A stretch of DNA of 64,000 nucleotides from Salinispora oceanensis (GCF_000383575.1 NZ_KB911579.1:3707-67706), one strand, 5' to 3'; shown: positions 1 to 37,054, counted from the stretch's first letter. A program made the numbers and translations. Notes: generated from the sequence alone by a model not told the origin.

Positions 1-1261
1 CGTCGTCGGCGAGGAACCGCTGCACGAGGTGCAGGGCCCGGCGGGTGGTGTCGCCGGCGCTGCCGTCCCCGGTGAGGCCAGCGACGACGTACGCCGGTGG
101 TTCTGCGCGCGGGATCGCGCCGAGCTGCGCCACGGGCCGGTCGCCGTCGAGCGTGACGACCGACAGCGGGCCGGGATCGGCTGCTCCGGGCGCGATCTCG
201 GTCCAGGTCACCTGGTAGAGGGCGCCGGCGGCGAGGTGTTCGACGGTCACCGGCCGCCAGGCCAGGGAGCGCACGGAGAGCACCGGGGTCCCGGACTCGT
301 CGGTGATGGTCAGCGACGTGGTGTCGCGTCCGGCCGCCGAGATCCACACTCGCAGCTTGCGGGCTCCGCCGCGGTAGGCGGTGATCCCGGTCCAGGCGAA
401 CGGGATCCGCACGCCCGCCTCGTCGCGGTGGGCCAGGCCGAGCACGGCGTGCAGCGCGGCGTCGATCATGAGCGGGTCGACGACGAAGCCGGCTCCGTCG
501 TGGGTCGCGGTCAGCTCGGCGACGATGTCGTCACCGACCTGCCACGCCGCGGTGAGGCACTGGAACGCGGGCCCGTAGGCGTACGCCCGCGCGGCGAGCT
601 CGTCGTAGACGCCGGTGGTGTCCAGCGGGACCGCGTCCGCGGGTATCCCGGCCGGGACGGGCACTGCCTCGCCGGCCGGTCCGGCCGTCCCGGTGGCGTG
701 CCGCGTCCAGTCCTGGTCGCGCCCGGCCCGGGAATGGATGCTCACCGGGCGCCGCCCGTCGCCGTCCGCGGCGCCGACGGCCACCTGCAGCTCGACCTCG
801 CTGCGCTCCGGTACGAGCAGCGGCGCCTGCAGGGTCAGCTCGCCGACCTGGTCGCACCCGCGGCGTGCGGCCGCGAACAGGGCGAGCTCCACGAAGACCG
901 CGCCGGGCAGCAGCGTCCGGCCGAGCACCACATGCTCGGCCAGCCACGGCAGGGCGCCGGCCGAGAGACGCCCGGTGAGCAGCAGGCTCCCGTCGGCGGC
1001 CGACTCCACGACGTTGTCCAGCAGCGGGTGGTCCAGGGTGGCCGGCGCGCCCGGCGGGATCTGCCAGAACCGGCGGCGCTGGAAGGCGTACGTCGGCAGG
1101 GTGACCCGCCGCGGGCCCCGGCCGGCGAACGCGGCCGTCCAGCTCACCGGCATCCCGCATACGTGCAGCTCGGCGAGACCGCCCAGGAAGGCTTGCGCTT
1201 CGGGCCGGTCGCGGCGCTGCGTAAACACCACCGGCACGCCGCCGCCCAGGCTGCCGCCGGC
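1..1261. repeat. Exact 1,261-base copy of an internal part of PKS A
   Basis: The first 1,261 bases match 28,582-29,842 in the same orientation (offset 28,581) wherever compared. On the minus strand they encode the post-AT linker and DH region of PKS A module 1, with no start of its own. The copy ends abruptly at a T run and is followed by sequence of the module 7 KS of PKS C in another frame. Its left end lies outside the window, so its true length is unknown. An exact kilobase repeat ending at a homopolymer is more typical of a wrong contig join than of biology, but a recent rearrangement cannot be excluded. Confidence 0.9.
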
Positions 1262-1271
1262 TTTTTTTTTT
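1262..1271. other. Ten-T run at a sequence junction
   Basis: Ten consecutive T separate the PKS A copy (left) from PKS C module 7 KS sequence (right). On the coding (minus) strand, the KS frame reads into AAA codons and then continues out of frame into the PKS A copy. The matching PKS A and PKS B positions lack this T run, so it belongs to the junction and not to either parent sequence. Suspected assembly joint. Confidence 0.85.
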
Positions 1272-25976
<24,705 letters not shown>

Positions 25977-26026
25977 GGCACGCGGGCCCTTCCCGGTCGC
26001 GACGTCATCCGGCGGGTTCGGCGTTC

Positions 26027-29000
26027 TCATCGGGGACCCAGCTGCTCGTCGATGAAGGCGAACAGCTCGTCGTGGCTGGCCTCGGCGACGTCGGTCACCA
26101 GGTCGGTGGCCGGCCCGGCATCACCGCCCGGCGCGTCGAGCGACCGCAGCAGCCGGCGCAGCCGTGCGGCGATCTCCGGGTCTCCGGTGGTCGCGGGGGC
26201 GGCCGCCGCGAGCAGCGTCTCCAGCCGGTCGAGCTCCGCGGCCAGGTCGCCCGCGGGGTCGGGTGGTGGCGGCGCCAGGGCGTCGGCCAGGTGTGCGGCC
26301 ACCGCGGCCGGCGTCGGGTAGTCGAAAGTCAGGCTGTTGGGCAGGCGCAGCCCGGTGGCCTCGGCGAGCCGGTTGCGCAACTCCATCACGCTGAGCGAGT
26401 CGAACTCCCCGTCGAGGAAGCCGCGGTCGACCGCGACCATGCCGGGGTCGGAGTGTCCCAGAACCTCCGCGGCGACGGTCCGGACCAGGGTGAGGGCTTC
26501 GCGCCCCCGGGTCGCCTCGTCCGCGTCGGTGAGCCGACGCAGGCCGAGGCGCCGGCTGGCCGGCGCCGTCCGGGCCGGTGCCGCAGTGGCTGTTGGCGCG
26601 AGCCGGCGCAGCATTCCCGCCGCCGTGCCCGCCCGCAGGTTCGCGGTGGTCAGGTTGACCGGTACGACGAGCGGGTTCGGGTCGGTCAGCACCACGTCCA
26701 GCAAGGCCAGCGCCTGACGCGTGGGCATCGCGGCCATGCCGGTGCGGGCCATGGCGGCGCGGTCGCCGGAGCTGAGCGCGCCGGCCATGCCGGCGTCCCA
26801 CGGCCCCCAGGCGGCCGAGACGGCCGGCAAGCCCCGGGTACGCCGATGGTGCGCGAGCGCGTCGAGATAGGTGTTCGCGGCGGCGTAGTTGGCCTGGCCG
26901 GGATTGCCGAGCACACCCACCGCCGAGGAGAAGAACACCAGCGCCGCGAGGTCGAGCCGTTCGGTGATCCGGTGCACGGACCACGCGGGGTCGGCCTTGG
27001 CGTGGAACACCGCCTCGACCTGGTCGTCGGTGAGCGAGGCGACGGTTCCGTCGGCGACGACGCCGGCCGCGTGCACGACGACGGTGGGCGGATGACCGGC
27101 CGGAATCGCGTCGAAAGCGGCGGCCAGCGCGTCCGGATCGGCGGCGTCGCAGGCCGCGACGCTCACCACGGCCCCGAGCTCGCGCAGCTCGTCGGCGTTC
27201 GGCACCGCGGCGCCACTGCGGCTGATCAGCAGGAGCCGCCGCAGCCCGTGCCGCTTCACGAGGTGCTCGGCCACCAGGCGGCCGAGCGCTCCGGTTCCGC
27301 CGACGACGACCGCGGTGCCGTCCGGGTCCGGCGGCGCCGGGAAGGTCAGCACCAGCTTCCCGGTGTGCTGTGCCTGGCTGAAGCGGCGCAGCGCCCGGCC
27401 CGCGTGGCGTACGTCACACGCGGTGACCGGCAGCGGCCGCAGCCGGCCGTCGGCGAAGAGCCGGACCAGGTCGGCGAGCATTTGCCGGATCCGGTCCGGG
27501 GCGACGTCCAGCAGGTCGAACGGCGTGTACGTGACACCGGGATGCAGATCCGCCACCTCGCCGGGCGCGCGGACATCGGTCTTTCCCAGCTCCACGAAGC
27601 GGCCGCCGTGCGCGGTCAGGCGCAGCGAGGCGTCGGTGAACTCCCGGGCCAGCGAGTTGAGGACCACGTCGACGCCGTGCCCGTCCGTGGTGGCCCGGAA
27701 CGCCGTCTCGAAGTCCAGCGTGCGCGAGGACGCCAGGTGGTCGTCGGCCACCCCCTGCCCGCGCAGCACCGGCCATTTCGCGGGTGCGGCGGTGCCGAAG
27801 ACCTCGGCGCCCAGATGCCCGGCCAGCTGGACCGCGGCCATCCCGACGCCGCCGGTGGCCGCGTGCACCAGAACCTTCTCGCCCTCCTTGACGCCGGCGA
27901 CGTCGGTGAGGCCGTAGTAGGCGGTGAGGAAGGCGACGGGCACGCCCGCGGCCTGAGCGAAGCTCCAGCCCGGCGGCACGGGGACCAGGTAGCGGTGGTC
28001 GACGACGATCCGCGCTGCGATGGTGCCCGGCATGAGGCCCATCACGCGGTCGCCGGCCCGCAGGTCCGGCACGCCCGGCCCGACTTCGGTGACGATCCCC
28101 GCGCCCTCGGCCCCCATCGTCGCCGCGCCCGGGTAGGCGCCGAGGGCGATCAGCACGTCGCGGAAGTTCAGCCCCGCGGCCCGTACGGCGACTCGCACCT
28201 CGCCGTCGCCGAGGGCCCGGTCGGCGCCGTGGCCGGGCGCGAGGACGACGTTGTCGAGACTGCCGGGGCGGGTGAGCTGCAGCCGCCAGGTGGCGGTCTG
28301 CGCCGGCGGCGCCGGCGCGTCGCCGGGGGCCAGCTGCGGCACCAGGACACGTCCGGCCCGGATCGCGAACTGCGGCTCGCCGGTACGCAGCGCCGCGTGC
28401 AGCGCCTGTTCCGAGCCGGGCGTCGCGTCGCTGTCCACGATGACCAGACGGCCCGGGTGTTCGGCCTGGGCCGAACGGATCAGACCCCAGACGCCGGCCG
28501 CGGCGAGATCGGTGACATCCTCCGCCTCCGAGGTGGCGATCGCGTGCCGGGTGACCACAACCAGCCGGGCTGCCGCGAGCCCGTCGTCGGCGAGGAACCG
28601 CTGCACGAGGTGCAGGGCCCGGCGGGTGGTGTCGCCGGCGCTGCCGTCCCCGGTGAGGCCAGCGACGACGTACGCCGGTGGTTCTGCGCGCGGGATCGCG
28701 CCGAGCTGCGCCACGGGCCGGTCGCCGTCGAGCGTGACGACCGACAGCGGGCCGGGATCGGCTGCTCCGGGCGCGATCTCGGTCCAGGTCACCTGGTAGA
28801 GGGCGCCGGCGGCGAGGTGTTCGACGGTCACCGGCCGCCAGGCCAGGGAGCGCACGGAGAGCACCGGGGTCCCGGACTCGTCGGTGATGGTCAGCGACGT
28901 GGTGTCGCGTCCGGCCGCCGAGATCCACACTCGCAGCTTGCGGGCTCCGCCGCGGTAGGCGGTGATCCCGGTCCAGGCGAACGGGATCCGCACGCCCGCC

Positions 29001-32000
29001 TCGTCGCGGTGGGCCAGGCCGAGCACGGCGTGCAGCGCGGCGTCGATCATGAGCGGGTCGACGACGAAGCCGGCTCCGTCGTGGGTCGCGGTCAGCTCGG
29101 CGACGATGTCGTCACCGACCTGCCACGCCGCGGTGAGGCACTGGAACGCGGGCCCGTAGGCGTACGCCCGCGCGGCGAGCTCGTCGTAGACGCCGGTGGT
29201 GTCCAGCGGGACCGCGTCCGCGGGTATCCCGGCCGGGACGGGCACTGCCTCGCCGGCCGGTCCGGCCGTCCCGGTGGCGTGCCGCGTCCAGTCCTGGTCG
29301 CGCCCGGCCCGGGAATGGATGCTCACCGGGCGCCGCCCGTCGCCGTCCGCGGCGCCGACGGCCACCTGCAGCTCGACCTCGCTGCGCTCCGGTACGAGCA
29401 GCGGCGCCTGCAGGGTCAGCTCGCCGACCTGGTCGCACCCGCGGCGTGCGGCCGCGAACAGGGCGAGCTCCACGAAGACCGCGCCGGGCAGCAGCGTCCG
29501 GCCGAGCACCACATGCTCGGCCAGCCACGGCAGGGCGCCGGCCGAGAGACGCCCGGTGAGCAGCAGGCTCCCGTCGGCGGCCGACTCCACGACGTTGTCC
29601 AGCAGCGGGTGGTCCAGGGTGGCCGGCGCGCCCGGCGGGATCTGCCAGAACCGGCGGCGCTGGAAGGCGTACGTCGGCAGGGTGACCCGCCGCGGGCCCC
29701 GGCCGGCGAACGCGGCCGTCCAGCTCACCGGCATCCCGCATACGTGCAGCTCGGCGAGACCGCCCAGGAAGGCTTGCGCTTCGGGCCGGTCGCGGCGCTG
29801 CGTAAACACCACCGGCACGCCGCCGCCCAGGCTGCCGCCGGCCGCGGCGACGAGCGCCGCGTCCGGGCCGATCTCGACGTACGCGCCCACGCCCGCCTCG
29901 TCCAAGCCCCGGATCCCGTGGTGGAACAACACCGGCCGGCGGATGTGGCCCACCCAGTAGTCCGGGCTGTCGAGCATGCCCGGCTCGGCGAGCCGGCCGG
30001 TCACGTTGGAGACGACCGGCAGCCGCGCGGGCCGATACGTCAGGCGCCGCGCGACCTGGCGGAACTCGTCCAGGACGCCGTCCATGTGCGGTGAGTGGAA
30101 CGCCCGCGCCACCCGCAGCCGCCGGGTCCGGTGCCCGCGGGCCGCCAGGCGGCCCGCGATGTCGAGCACGACCGCTTCGCTGCCCGAGACGACGGTCGCC
30201 CGGGGCCCGTTCACCGCGGCGATGCCGGCGAACGCCTCCCGGCCCTCCAGCAGCGGAACGACTTCCTCCTGCGCAGCCTGCACGGCGACCATCACCCCGT
30301 CCGCGGGGGTGTTCTCCATCAGCCGGCCCCGCGCGGCCACGAGTTCGCAAGCGTCGGCCAGCGAGAGCACACCGGCCAGGCAGGCGGCACTGATCTCGCC
30401 GACCGAGTGGCCGATGAGGTAGTCCGGCCGCACGCCGAACTCGGCGGCCAGACGGCACAGGGCCACGTGGAAGGCGAAGAGCGCGGGCTGGGTGAACGCG
30501 GTGGTGTCGAGCAGCGCGGCGTCTGCCGAGCCCGGCTCGGCGAACATGACGTCGCGCAGCGGGCGGCCGAGGTGCGGGTCGAGATGGGCGCAGACCTCGT
30601 CGAGCGCCTCGGCGAAAACCGGGTAGGCCGCGCTCAGCTCGCGTCCCATGCCGGGCCGCTGGCTGCCCTGCCCGCTCAGCATGAACGCCACCGGCCCCGG
30701 CGCGGCGGCCCGCCCGCGATACAGTCCCGCTGCCGTCGCTGCCGTCGCTGCCGTCGCTGCCTGCGCCAGCCGGTCCAGGGCCGGCCCGACATCGCCGGGC
30801 TTCTCCGCCACCAGGACGGCACGTTCGGCGAGGCTCGACCGTGCGGTGGCGAGGGAGTAGCCGACGTCGACCGGGCGCCACGGCTGCGTCAGGTGCCGGC
30901 GCAGCCGCGCGGCCTGCTCGCTCAGGGCCGCCTCGCTCTGCGCCGACAGCACCAACGGCACGGGCGCCCCCGTGTCGTCGGGCGCCGCCGGGTCCCCGGC
31001 CGGCGCCTCCGCCTCTTCGATGATCACGTGCGCGTTCGTGCCGCTGATGCCGAACGAGGACACCGCAGCCCGCCGGCGGCGGCCGTTCGCCGGCCATGGG
31101 ACCGCATCGGTGACCAGGGCGAGCCCACCCGTGGACCAGTCGACGTGCGGGCTGGGCACGTCGACGTTCAGGGTGCGGGGAAGGATCCCGTGGCGCAGGG
31201 CCTCGATCATCTTGATGACGCCGGCGACGCCGGCGGCCGCCTGCGTGTGGCCGATGTTGGACTTGAGCGAGCCGAGACGGACCGGCCGCTGCGGGTCGCG
31301 GTCCCGGCCGTACGTGGCCAGCAGCGCCTGGGCCTCGATCGGATCGCCGAGCGTCGTCCCGGTGCCGTGCGCCTCGACGGCGTCGATGTCGTCCGGGCGC
31401 AGCCGCGCGTTGGCCAGCGCCTGCCGGATTACCTGTTCCTGGGCGAGGCCGTTGGGCGCGGTCAGCCCGTTGCTCGCGCCGTCGGAGTTGATGGCGGTGC
31501 CACGCAGCACGGCGAGCACCGGATGCCCGTGCTCGCGGGCCGCCGCGAGCGGCTCCAGCAGGACCAGGCCGGCGCCCTCGGACCAGGCGGTGCCGTCCGC
31601 GGCGGCGGCGAACGGCTTGCACCGTCCGTCCGCGGCCAGGCCGTGCTGGCGGCTGAACTCGGTGAACATGCCGGGACCCGACATCACCGTGACACCGCCG
31701 GCGATCGCCATCGTGCAGTCGCCGTTGCGCAGCGCCTGAACGGCCAGGTGCATCGCGACCAGCGAGGACGAGCACGCCGTGTCCACGGTCAGCGCGGGAC
31801 CGCGCAGGCCGAGAACGTACGCCAGCCGGCCGGACGCGATGCTCGGTGTGGTGCCGGTCAGGACGTGACCCTCGGTGGACGCGGTGGCCTCGTGCAGGCG
31901 TGGGCCGTAGTCCTGCGCGGTCGCCCCGACGAACGTGCCGACTGCCGTGCCGCGAACCGACGAGGGGTCGATGGTGGCCCGCTCGAACAGTTCCCAGGCG

Positions 32001-35000
32001 CATTCCAGCAGCAGTCGCTGCTGCGGATCCATGGCGAGCGCCTCGCGCGGGCTGATGCCGAAGAAGGCGGCGTCAAAGTCGCCCGCGTCGTGCAGGAAGC
32101 CGCCGGCGGACGCGTGGCTCGCCCCGGTCCCGTCCTCGGCGAGCAGGTCGGTCAGCCGCCAGCCTCGGTCGAGCGGGAACCCGGTGATCGCCTCGCGGCC
32201 GTCGAGCACCATGTCCCACAGCTGTTCCGGCGTCTTCACGCCACCGGGGAACCGGCAGCTGGCCGCCACCACCGCGATCGGTTCGCCGGCGGCGGCCGGT
32301 TCCGGGTCCGCCGTAACCGGAACGGCGCCGAGCAGGTAGCCGGCGACGGCGTCCGGTGTGGGATGGCTGAACAGCAGTGTGCTGGGCAGGGCCATCCCGG
32401 TACGCGCCCGCAGGCGGTTACGCAGCTCGACGGTCATCAGCGAGTCGAACCCGAGGTCCTTGAAGATCCGGTCACCGGCCACGGCCTGCGGCGATCCGCC
32501 GGCAACGAGCGCCACCTCCTCGCGTACGAGCTGGTGCACGACACGGGTCCGCTCCTGCTCGCCCCGGCCGGCGAGCTGCTGCTCCAGTGCCGCCTCGCGG
32601 TGCTGCGGCTCGGTGGAGGCCGCCGGCTCATCGGCCAGCCAGTAGCGCTGCCGCTGGAACGCATACGTCGGCAGGCAGACCCGGCGGGCGCCGGTGCCGG
32701 CGAAGTAGGCGGCCCAGTCGACCGGCACTCCGGCGGTGTGCAGGCGGGACAGCCCGCGGGTCAGCGCGACGGCTTCGCCGAAGCCCTTGTGCAGCAGCGC
32801 GACGACCGTGGTGGCCGGCTCGTCGCCCAGGTTCTGCTCGACGATGCCGCTCAGGGCGCCGCCGGGTCCCAGTTCGGCGAAGCTGCACACGCCGCGGGCG
32901 CGCAGGTCGGCGACGCCGTCGGCGAACCGTACGGGCTCGCGGATGTGCCGGGCCCAGTAGCCCGGGTCGGTGAAGGTGCGCGGGTCGGCCACCTCGCCGA
33001 GGAGGTTCGACACCAGCGGCGTACCGGGCGCCGCGATGTCGATGTCGCGCGCGACCCGGGCGAACTCGTCGAGGATCGGGTCCATGTGCGCCGAGTGGAA
33101 GGCGTGGCTGACCGGCAGCCGGTGCGTCTTGTGTCCCGCGGCTGCGGCACGCGCGGCCACCTCGGCGATCGCGTCGGCGTCGCCGGAGACCACCACGGCG
33201 TCGGGCCCATTGGCCGCGGCGAGCGACAACGGGCCGGCCAGGCCGTCCATCAGCGCGTACACCCGGTCTTCGTTGGTGGCGAGGGCGAGCATGGCACCGC
33301 GGGACCGCACGGACGCCATCAGGCGGGCCCGGTCCGCGACCAGCCGGCACGCGTCCGGCAGGGAGAACACCCCGGAGACGTACGCGGCGGTCAGCTCGCC
33401 GATGGAATGGCCGCCGGCGAAGTCGGGGTGAACACCCCAGCCCCGCAGCAGGTCGGCGATCGCCACGCCAACCGCGAACAGGGCGGGCTGGGTGAACCGG
33501 GTGTCGTCGAGCAGGGCGGCCGGCGCGCTGCCCTGCTCGGCGAAGACGACCTCACGCAGGGGGCGGGGCAGGTGTCGGTCGAACTGCGCGCAGACCCGGT
33601 CGAACGAGGCCGCGTAGCCGGGAAACGCCGCGTACAGCTCGCGTCCCATTCCGGCGCGCTGCGAGCCCTGTCCCGGAAAGAGGAACGCGACCACGGGCCG
33701 GTCCCGCCGCACGTCCTGCACGACGTCTCGCCCGGCCGCACCCGCCGCGATGGCGTCCAGGCCGGCCAGCAGTCCTTCGCGCTCGCTCGCCACCACGACC
33801 GGGCGGTGGGAGAAGTGGGTGCGGTCGGTGGAGAGCGACCGGCCGACGTCGGCCGGGTGCAGGTCTCGGTCCGCGCGGACCCGCTCGCTCAGGCGGCGCG
33901 CCTGCTCGCGCAGCGCTGCCGGCGAAGCGCCCGAGACCGGCCAGGGCACCGCTGCCAGCTCGCGGGCCGGCCCGGCCGCCCGGTCCGGCTGCGCATGGCC
34001 CTGGACCACCACATGGCAGTTGGTCCCGCCCATGCCGAACGCACTGACGCCGGCGATCCGCGCATCGACCGGTCCCCAGTCGGTAAGCCCGGTCTGCACC
34101 CGCAGTCCGAGGTCGTCGAGGGGAATCCGGTCGTTCGGCGTGGTGAAGTTCAGGCTCGGCGGCAACTGGCGGTGGTGCAGGCTGAGCGCGACCTTGAGCA
34201 GACCGACGATGCCTGCGGCGCTCTCCAGATGACCGACGTTCGTCTTGGCCGATCCCACCCGCAGCGCGGCGGCACGGCCCGGGGCCCGGCCCAGCACGTC
34301 ACCAAGCGCGGCGGCCTCGACCGGGTCGCCGACCGGCGTGCCGGTTCCGTGCAGCTCCACGTAGGTCACCCGGCCGGGATCGACGCCGGCGCTGCGGTAG
34401 GCGCGTCGCAACACGTCCGCCTGCCCGCGCCGGTCCGGGACGGTCAGTTCGGTGCTGCCGCCGTTGTTGAGCGCGGAGCCGCGCAGCACGCAGTAGATAC
34501 GGTTGCCGTCGGCTTCCGCGCTGGTCAGCGGCTTGAGGACGAGGACGGCGCCGCCCTCGCCCCGCACGTACCCGTCGGCGCCGGCGTCAAAGGTCCGGCA
34601 CCGGCCGTGCGGGGATAGCGCGCCCAGCCGTTCGACGCCGGCCAGCGCCTGCGGCGCGAGATTGAGCTGTACGCCGGCTACCAGAGCCGCCTTGGCCTCG
34701 CCCCGGTGCAGGCTCTCGCAGGCCAGGTGCACGGCGGTCAGCGAAGAGGACTGCCCGGTGTCGACGGTGACGCTGGGTCCCCGAATCCCGAGCGCGTGCG
34801 ACACGCGGTTGGCGAGGAAGCTGCGGTGCAGTCCGGTGCTGGTGTGCGCGGTGACGGCGGCGAGACCGCGGCGGTGGGCGAGCACGGCGTAGTCGTCGGC
34901 CATCGCACCGACGAAGACACCCGTGTGTCCGCCGGCCAGACGGCCGGGCACGATCCCGGCGTCCTCCAGCGCCTCCCAGCTCAGCTCCAGCACGAGCCGC

Positions 35001-35272
35001 TGCTGTGGATCCATCGCGGCCGCCTCACCTGCGGAGATGCCGAAGAATCCCGCGTCGAAGAGGTCGACATCTCGGAGAAATCCACCGCGGCGCAGGGTAC
35101 CGTCCGGACCGGCCGCCCTCAGCTCGGCGCGATCGTCCGGGATCTCGGTGACGGCCTCGGTCCCGTCACGCAGCAGCCGCCAAAAGGCGTCCGGGTCAGG
35201 CGCTCCCGGAAGCCGGCATGACACTCCTACCACCGCGATCGGCTCTCGATCGTGCGTCACCCCAGCGTTCAC
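26027..35272 (-). CDS. Type I PKS A: KSQ loading module plus fully reducing module 1
   Basis: GTG start with GAGG seven bases upstream; 3,081 residues. The loading KS carries Gln174 in place of the active Cys (VDTGQSSSL), the mark of a decarboxylating KSQ domain. Its AT has GHSIG (Ser623) and HAFH, so malonyl is expected, giving an acetyl starter after decarboxylation; ACP Ser944. Module 1 runs KS (Cys1167), AT (Ser1623, GHSVG; RAFH, malonyl-like), DH (His about 1919, [10 protein letters not shown]), ER (about 2330-2640, with an NADPH-binding [11 protein letters not shown]), KR (about 2655-2850, VAD for LDD, B-type) and ACP (Ser2959), then a C-terminal docking region ending FIDEQLGPR. This is the first protein of the line: it has a loading module and no N-terminal docking helix, and the sequence upstream is non-coding. 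Its stop overlaps an ATG of the next frame, so A and B are probably co-transcribed. Confidence 0.95.
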   Translation of the reverse strand: MNAGVTHDREPIAVVGVSCRLPGAPDPDAFWRLLRDGTEAVTEIPDDRAELRAAGPDGTLRRGGFLRDVDLFDAGFFGISAGEAAAMDPQQRLVLELSWEALEDAGIVPGRLAGGHTGVFVGAMADDYAVLAHRRGLAAVTAHTSTGLHRSFLANRVSHALGIRGPSVTVDTGQSSSLTAVHLACESLHRGEAKAALVAGVQLNLAPQALAGVERLGALSPHGRCRTFDAGADGYVRGEGGAVLVLKPLTSAEADGNRIYCVLRGSALNNGGSTELTVPDRRGQADVLRRAYRSAGVDPGRVTYVELHGTGTPVGDPVEAAALGDVLGRAPGRAAALRVGSAKTNVGHLESAAGIVGLLKVALSLHHRQLPPSLNFTTPNDRIPLDDLGLRVQTGLTDWGPVDARIAGVSAFGMGGTNCHVVVQGHAQPDRAAGPARELAAVPWPVSGASPAALREQARRLSERVRADRDLHPADVGRSLSTDRTHFSHRPVVVASEREGLLAGLDAIAAGAAGRDVVQDVRRDRPVVAFLFPGQGSQRAGMGRELYAAFPGYAASFDRVCAQFDRHLPRPLREVVFAEQGSAPAALLDDTRFTQPALFAVGVAIADLLRGWGVHPDFAGGHSIGELTAAYVSGVFSLPDACRLVADRARLMASVRSRGAMLALATNEDRVYALMDGLAGPLSLAAANGPDAVVVSGDADAIAEVAARAAAAGHKTHRLPVSHAFHSAHMDPILDEFARVARDIDIAAPGTPLVSNLLGEVADPRTFTDPGYWARHIREPVRFADGVADLRARGVCSFAELGPGGALSGIVEQNLGDEPATTVVALLHKGFGEAVALTRGLSRLHTAGVPVDWAAYFAGTGARRVCLPTYAFQRQRYWLADEPAASTEPQHREAALEQQLAGRGEQERTRVVHQLVREEVALVAGGSPQAVAGDRIFKDLGFDSLMTVELRNRLRARTGMALPSTLLFSHPTPDAVAGYLLGAVPVTADPEPAAAGEPIAVVAASCRFPGGVKTPEQLWDMVLDGREAITGFPLDRGWRLTDLLAEDGTGASHASAGGFLHDAGDFDAAFFGISPREALAMDPQQRLLLECAWELFERATIDPSSVRGTAVGTFVGATAQDYGPRLHEATASTEGHVLTGTTPSIASGRLAYVLGLRGPALTVDTACSSSLVAMHLAVQALRNGDCTMAIAGGVTVMSGPGMFTEFSRQHGLAADGRCKPFAAAADGTAWSEGAGLVLLEPLAAAREHGHPVLAVLRGTAINSDGASNGLTAPNGLAQEQVIRQALANARLRPDDIDAVEAHGTGTTLGDPIEAQALLATYGRDRDPQRPVRLGSLKSNIGHTQAAAGVAGVIKMIEALRHGILPRTLNVDVPSPHVDWSTGGLALVTDAVPWPANGRRRRAAVSSFGISGTNAHVIIEEAEAPAGDPAAPDDTGAPVPLVLSAQSEAALSEQAARLRRHLTQPWRPVDVGYSLATARSSLAERAVLVAEKPGDVGPALDRLAQAATAATAATAAGLYRGRAAAPGPVAFMLSGQGSQRPGMGRELSAAYPVFAEALDEVCAHLDPHLGRPLRDVMFAEPGSADAALLDTTAFTQPALFAFHVALCRLAAEFGVRPDYLIGHSVGEISAACLAGVLSLADACELVAARGRLMENTPADGVMVAVQAAQEEVVPLLEGREAFAGIAAVNGPRATVVSGSEAVVLDIAGRLAARGHRTRRLRVARAFHSPHMDGVLDEFRQVARRLTYRPARLPVVSNVTGRLAEPGMLDSPDYWVGHIRRPVLFHHGIRGLDEAGVGAYVEIGPDAALVAAAGGSLGGGVPVVFTQRRDRPEAQAFLGGLAELHVCGMPVSWTAAFAGRGPRRVTLPTYAFQRRRFWQIPPGAPATLDHPLLDNVVESAADGSLLLTGRLSAGALPWLAEHVVLGRTLLPGAVFVELALFAAARRGCDQVGELTLQAPLLVPERSEVELQVAVGAADGDGRRPVSIHSRAGRDQDWTRHATGTAGPAGEAVPVPAGIPADAVPLDTTGVYDELAARAYAYGPAFQCLTAAWQVGDDIVAELTATHDGAGFVVDPLMIDAALHAVLGLAHRDEAGVRIPFAWTGITAYRGGARKLRVWISAAGRDTTSLTITDESGTPVLSVRSLAWRPVTVEHLAAGALYQVTWTEIAPGAADPGPLSVVTLDGDRPVAQLGAIPRAEPPAYVVAGLTGDGSAGDTTRRALHLVQRFLADDGLAAARLVVVTRHAIATSEAEDVTDLAAAGVWGLIRSAQAEHPGRLVIVDSDATPGSEQALHAALRTGEPQFAIRAGRVLVPQLAPGDAPAPPAQTATWRLQLTRPGSLDNVVLAPGHGADRALGDGEVRVAVRAAGLNFRDVLIALGAYPGAATMGAEGAGIVTEVGPGVPDLRAGDRVMGLMPGTIAARIVVDHRYLVPVPPGWSFAQAAGVPVAFLTAYYGLTDVAGVKEGEKVLVHAATGGVGMAAVQLAGHLGAEVFGTAAPAKWPVLRGQGVADDHLASSRTLDFETAFRATTDGHGVDVVLNSLAREFTDASLRLTAHGGRFVELGKTDVRAPGEVADLHPGVTYTPFDLLDVAPDRIRQMLADLVRLFADGRLRPLPVTACDVRHAGRALRRFSQAQHTGKLVLTFPAPPDPDGTAVVVGGTGALGRLVAEHLVKRHGLRRLLLISRSGAAVPNADELRELGAVVSVAACDAADPDALAAAFDAIPAGHPPTVVVHAAGVVADGTVASLTDDQVEAVFHAKADPAWSVHRITERLDLAALVFFSSAVGVLGNPGQANYAAANTYLDALAHHRRTRGLPAVSAAWGPWDAGMAGALSSGDRAAMARTGMAAMPTRQALALLDVVLTDPNPLVVPVNLTTANLRAGTAAGMLRRLAPTATAAPARTAPASRRLGLRRLTDADEATRGREALTLVRTVAAEVLGHSDPGMVAVDRGFLDGEFDSLSVMELRNRLAEATGLRLPNSLTFDYPTPAAVAAHLADALAPPPPDPAGDLAAELDRLETLLAAAAPATTGDPEIAARLRRLLRSLDAPGGDAGPATDLVTDVAEASHDELFAFIDEQLGPR
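28582..29842. repeat. Parent copy of the 1,261-base repeat inside PKS A
   Basis: This is the in-frame copy, lying within the linker and DH region of module 1 in PKS A. The second copy is at 1-1,261. Here the sequence continues in frame on both sides, so this is the authentic location. Confidence 0.9.
30729..30761. repeat. Short 9-base tandem repeat in PKS A
   Basis: Three full copies and one partial copy of GCTGCCGTC. On the coding strand they give a TAATAATAA run in the linker before the module 1 AT. In frame, so probably harmless length variation. Confidence 0.8.
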
Positions 35273-35321
35273 CCCCGTAGCCTCGAAATCTTTCTCGAAA
35301 TGCCATGGCCGCAGTGGCCAG

Positions 35322-35340
35322 CATCGGCCATTGTCCGATG
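35322..35340. promoter_or_regulatory. Inverted repeat upstream of PKS A
   Basis: Perfect 6-base arms CATCGG and CCGATG separated by seven bases, about 50 bases upstream of the GTG start of PKS A. It could be an operator or part of the 5' leader. No known motif is recognised. Confidence 0.3.
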
Positions 35341-35810
35341 CCCCAATAAATTTAAACCGCAGCCCCTAAATGCCGATGAGATTGACAACGAGCCCATTCA
35401 AATTGAAAGAAAGCAGCAGTGGCCATGACCGCGATTTTTATCGGACACCACTCATCGCCGCCTCTTTCGGGAAACGAAATGGGAACGAGACGGTGGACGA
35501 CTTACGCACGGTCGAGGCGCGGCGACGACGGCAGGGACAGCCACTGGCGCGGAAGCCGAGGCCCCCGACGTTATCTCCTCTCCCCGTTTGCTGTTCCAGT
35601 GACCGCCCACAATGGAATTAATCTCTTTCTACACCCGACCAAAGGGACTGTCAACCGCCCGCATAACACGCGCAGACCCGCTCCGCGGACCTATGACCAG
35701 GCACCGAAGAGGTGAAATCGCGGTTTCTTGTACCCGGCAACTATGATCTATATCACAGCGGTTAAGCTGCAAGCGATATCAACCGACTTGCCCGCTCGCC
35801 AGGGTCGGGT

Positions 35811-35836
35811 AGCCGGAGGGATTTCACCCTCCGGCT
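35811..35836. terminator. GC-rich hairpin in the PKS A upstream gap
   Basis: Perfect 10-base arms AGCCGGAGGG and CCCTCCGGCT around a 6-base loop. No T tract follows, so this is a possible factor-dependent terminator or insulator and not a classical intrinsic terminator. Confidence 0.45.
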
Positions 35837-35885
35837 CCCACAGATCCCGGCGTGACAGTCTCCCACCGGGCTCTTGTCATCCTGC

Positions 35886-36059
35886 TCACCAGGCGGTCGT
35901 GACCCAACGCCAGTGCGTGAAGATCCGGGGATACCCGTGGGTGATCTCCGTGAGCTTGCGGCGGGCGGCGCGACCGACCTCGCGGTCCTCGAAGACCTCG
36001 AGCTGCCAGCCGCAGTCGGTGACGGCGGCCTCCTCGTCGTGGCCGGGGCGCGGCGCTGA
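35886..36059 (-). pseudogene. C-terminal remnant of an unrecognised protein
   Basis: A minus-strand frame of 57 codons ends at a TGA (35,886-35,888) and is closed upstream by a TGA, with no start codon inside. The reading looks protein-like: charged and aromatic, ending GYPRIFTHWRWVTTAW, with preferred third-base GC. It probably is the tail of a gene whose 5' part has been lost. I do not recognise the family. Confidence 0.4.
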
Positions 36060-36349
36060 TCAGCCGCTCGATTGAGCGACTGCGCGGCGGTCGCGCGCCA
36101 GGCCCGCGCGGCTCAACGCCCGCCGGTGTCCACGAGGGCAGGGCTGGTTGTGGACACCGACGATGGTTCGGACGCCCCCCGTCGACCCGCGGTTGGTGAC
36201 ACGGAGGTCGAACATCGCCGCTGTATGATGCGCGTAGGCTCTCGCGCTCGTTGCGCGTCCGGCGGTGACGGGGCTTGCTACATCCGCGGCACGTAGCCGG
36301 TCCCTGACTCGACGGCGATGTGGCTCAGCGACCGATCCAAGGAGTTCCG

Positions 36350-37054
36350 ATGCCTCTGACGCCGGCCGACATCCACAACGTGGCCTTCAAGAAGCCCTCG
36401 CTCGGTAAGCGGGGATACGACGAGGAAGAGGTGGATGCCTTCCTTGACGAGGTCGAGCGTGAGATCCAACGGCTCGCGGACGACAACAGTGCTCTGCGGG
36501 CGCAGGTGGAGACCGGCGCCGGTGACCACGACCGGCTCAGCCTGGAGTTGCAGAAGCTGCACGCGCAGTTGGACCGGCTGCAACGAGAGCGGGCGCTCGC
36601 CGAGCAGGCCGCGCAGGACGCGCAACGACAGTTGGAGTTGGCGCGCGCTCAGGCCAGGGAGGGCGCACCTGATGACGAAGGCAGAAGCCTGCCGGTGCTC
36701 ATGATGGCGCAACGCACCGCCGACGACTATTTGAGCAAGGCGCGTGCGGAAGCCGATGAACTGCTGTCGGGGACCCGAGCGAAGATCGAGAGAATGGTTC
36801 AGGAAGCGCAGGCTGAGGCACGCGAGACGGAGCTGCAGGCCGTTGGCCGCCACAAGGAGGCCATTGAGAGCCTCGACGTCAAGCGGGCGGAGGCGCAGCG
36901 GCACATTATCACTCTCAACCATTTCGCGCATGACTACCGCAAGCGTCTCCAAGAGCATCTGTCGAGCCTGATGAACGACGCGGGCGGTGGCGGCAGCAGG
37001 GACAACGACCGCGGCGCCGCCGAGCTGCCGACCCAGGTCAGGACCGAGATCTGA
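36350..37054 (+). CDS. DivIVA-domain coiled-coil protein 1
   Basis: 234 residues. Start ATG 36,350 has AAGGAG five bases upstream and gives the family N-terminus [16 protein letters not shown]. The N-terminal DivIVA/GpsB-type membrane-curvature domain (residues 1-60, [15 protein letters not shown]) is followed by heptad-rich coiled coil to about residue 215. DivIVA proteins of actinomycetes (Wag31) organise polar growth and septation; accessory paralogues exist with unclear roles. It is shorter than typical Wag31 and lies in tandem with a close paralogue, away from any ftsZ/sepF division cluster, so it is probably an accessory scaffold. It diverges from the PKS. Confidence 0.9.
   Translation: MPLTPADIHNVAFKKPSLGKRGYDEEEVDAFLDEVEREIQRLADDNSALRAQVETGAGDHDRLSLELQKLHAQLDRLQRERALAEQAAQDAQRQLELARAQAREGAPDDEGRSLPVLMMAQRTADDYLSKARAEADELLSGTRAKIERMVQEAQAEARETELQAVGRHKEAIESLDVKRAEAQRHIITLNHFAHDYRKRLQEHLSSLMNDAGGGGSRDNDRGAAELPTQVRTEI

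Larger units (their letters stand above)
35273..36349. other. Long non-coding gap upstream of PKS A
   Basis: About 1.08 kb between the divergent PKS A and first DivIVA-domain genes. The part next to PKS A (about 35,280-35,430) is clearly more AT-rich than its surroundings and should hold the PKS promoter; I see no convincing -35/-10 pair. The gap also holds a small inverted repeat (35,322-35,340), a GC-rich hairpin (35,811-35,836) and a minus-strand coding remnant (35,886-36,059). No pathway regulator lies here. Confidence 0.6.

Noticed and set aside
531..1261. C-terminal 240 residues of the open frame of PKS C
   Set aside because: After the T run the frame reads the PKS A copy out of register, giving an Arg/Gly-rich sequence with no domain; it is not real protein.
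26027..35272. Naming the polyketide product
   Set aside because: The order of loading module and six modules is visible, but the end of the line, the release domain and tailoring genes are not, so any named compound would be a guess.
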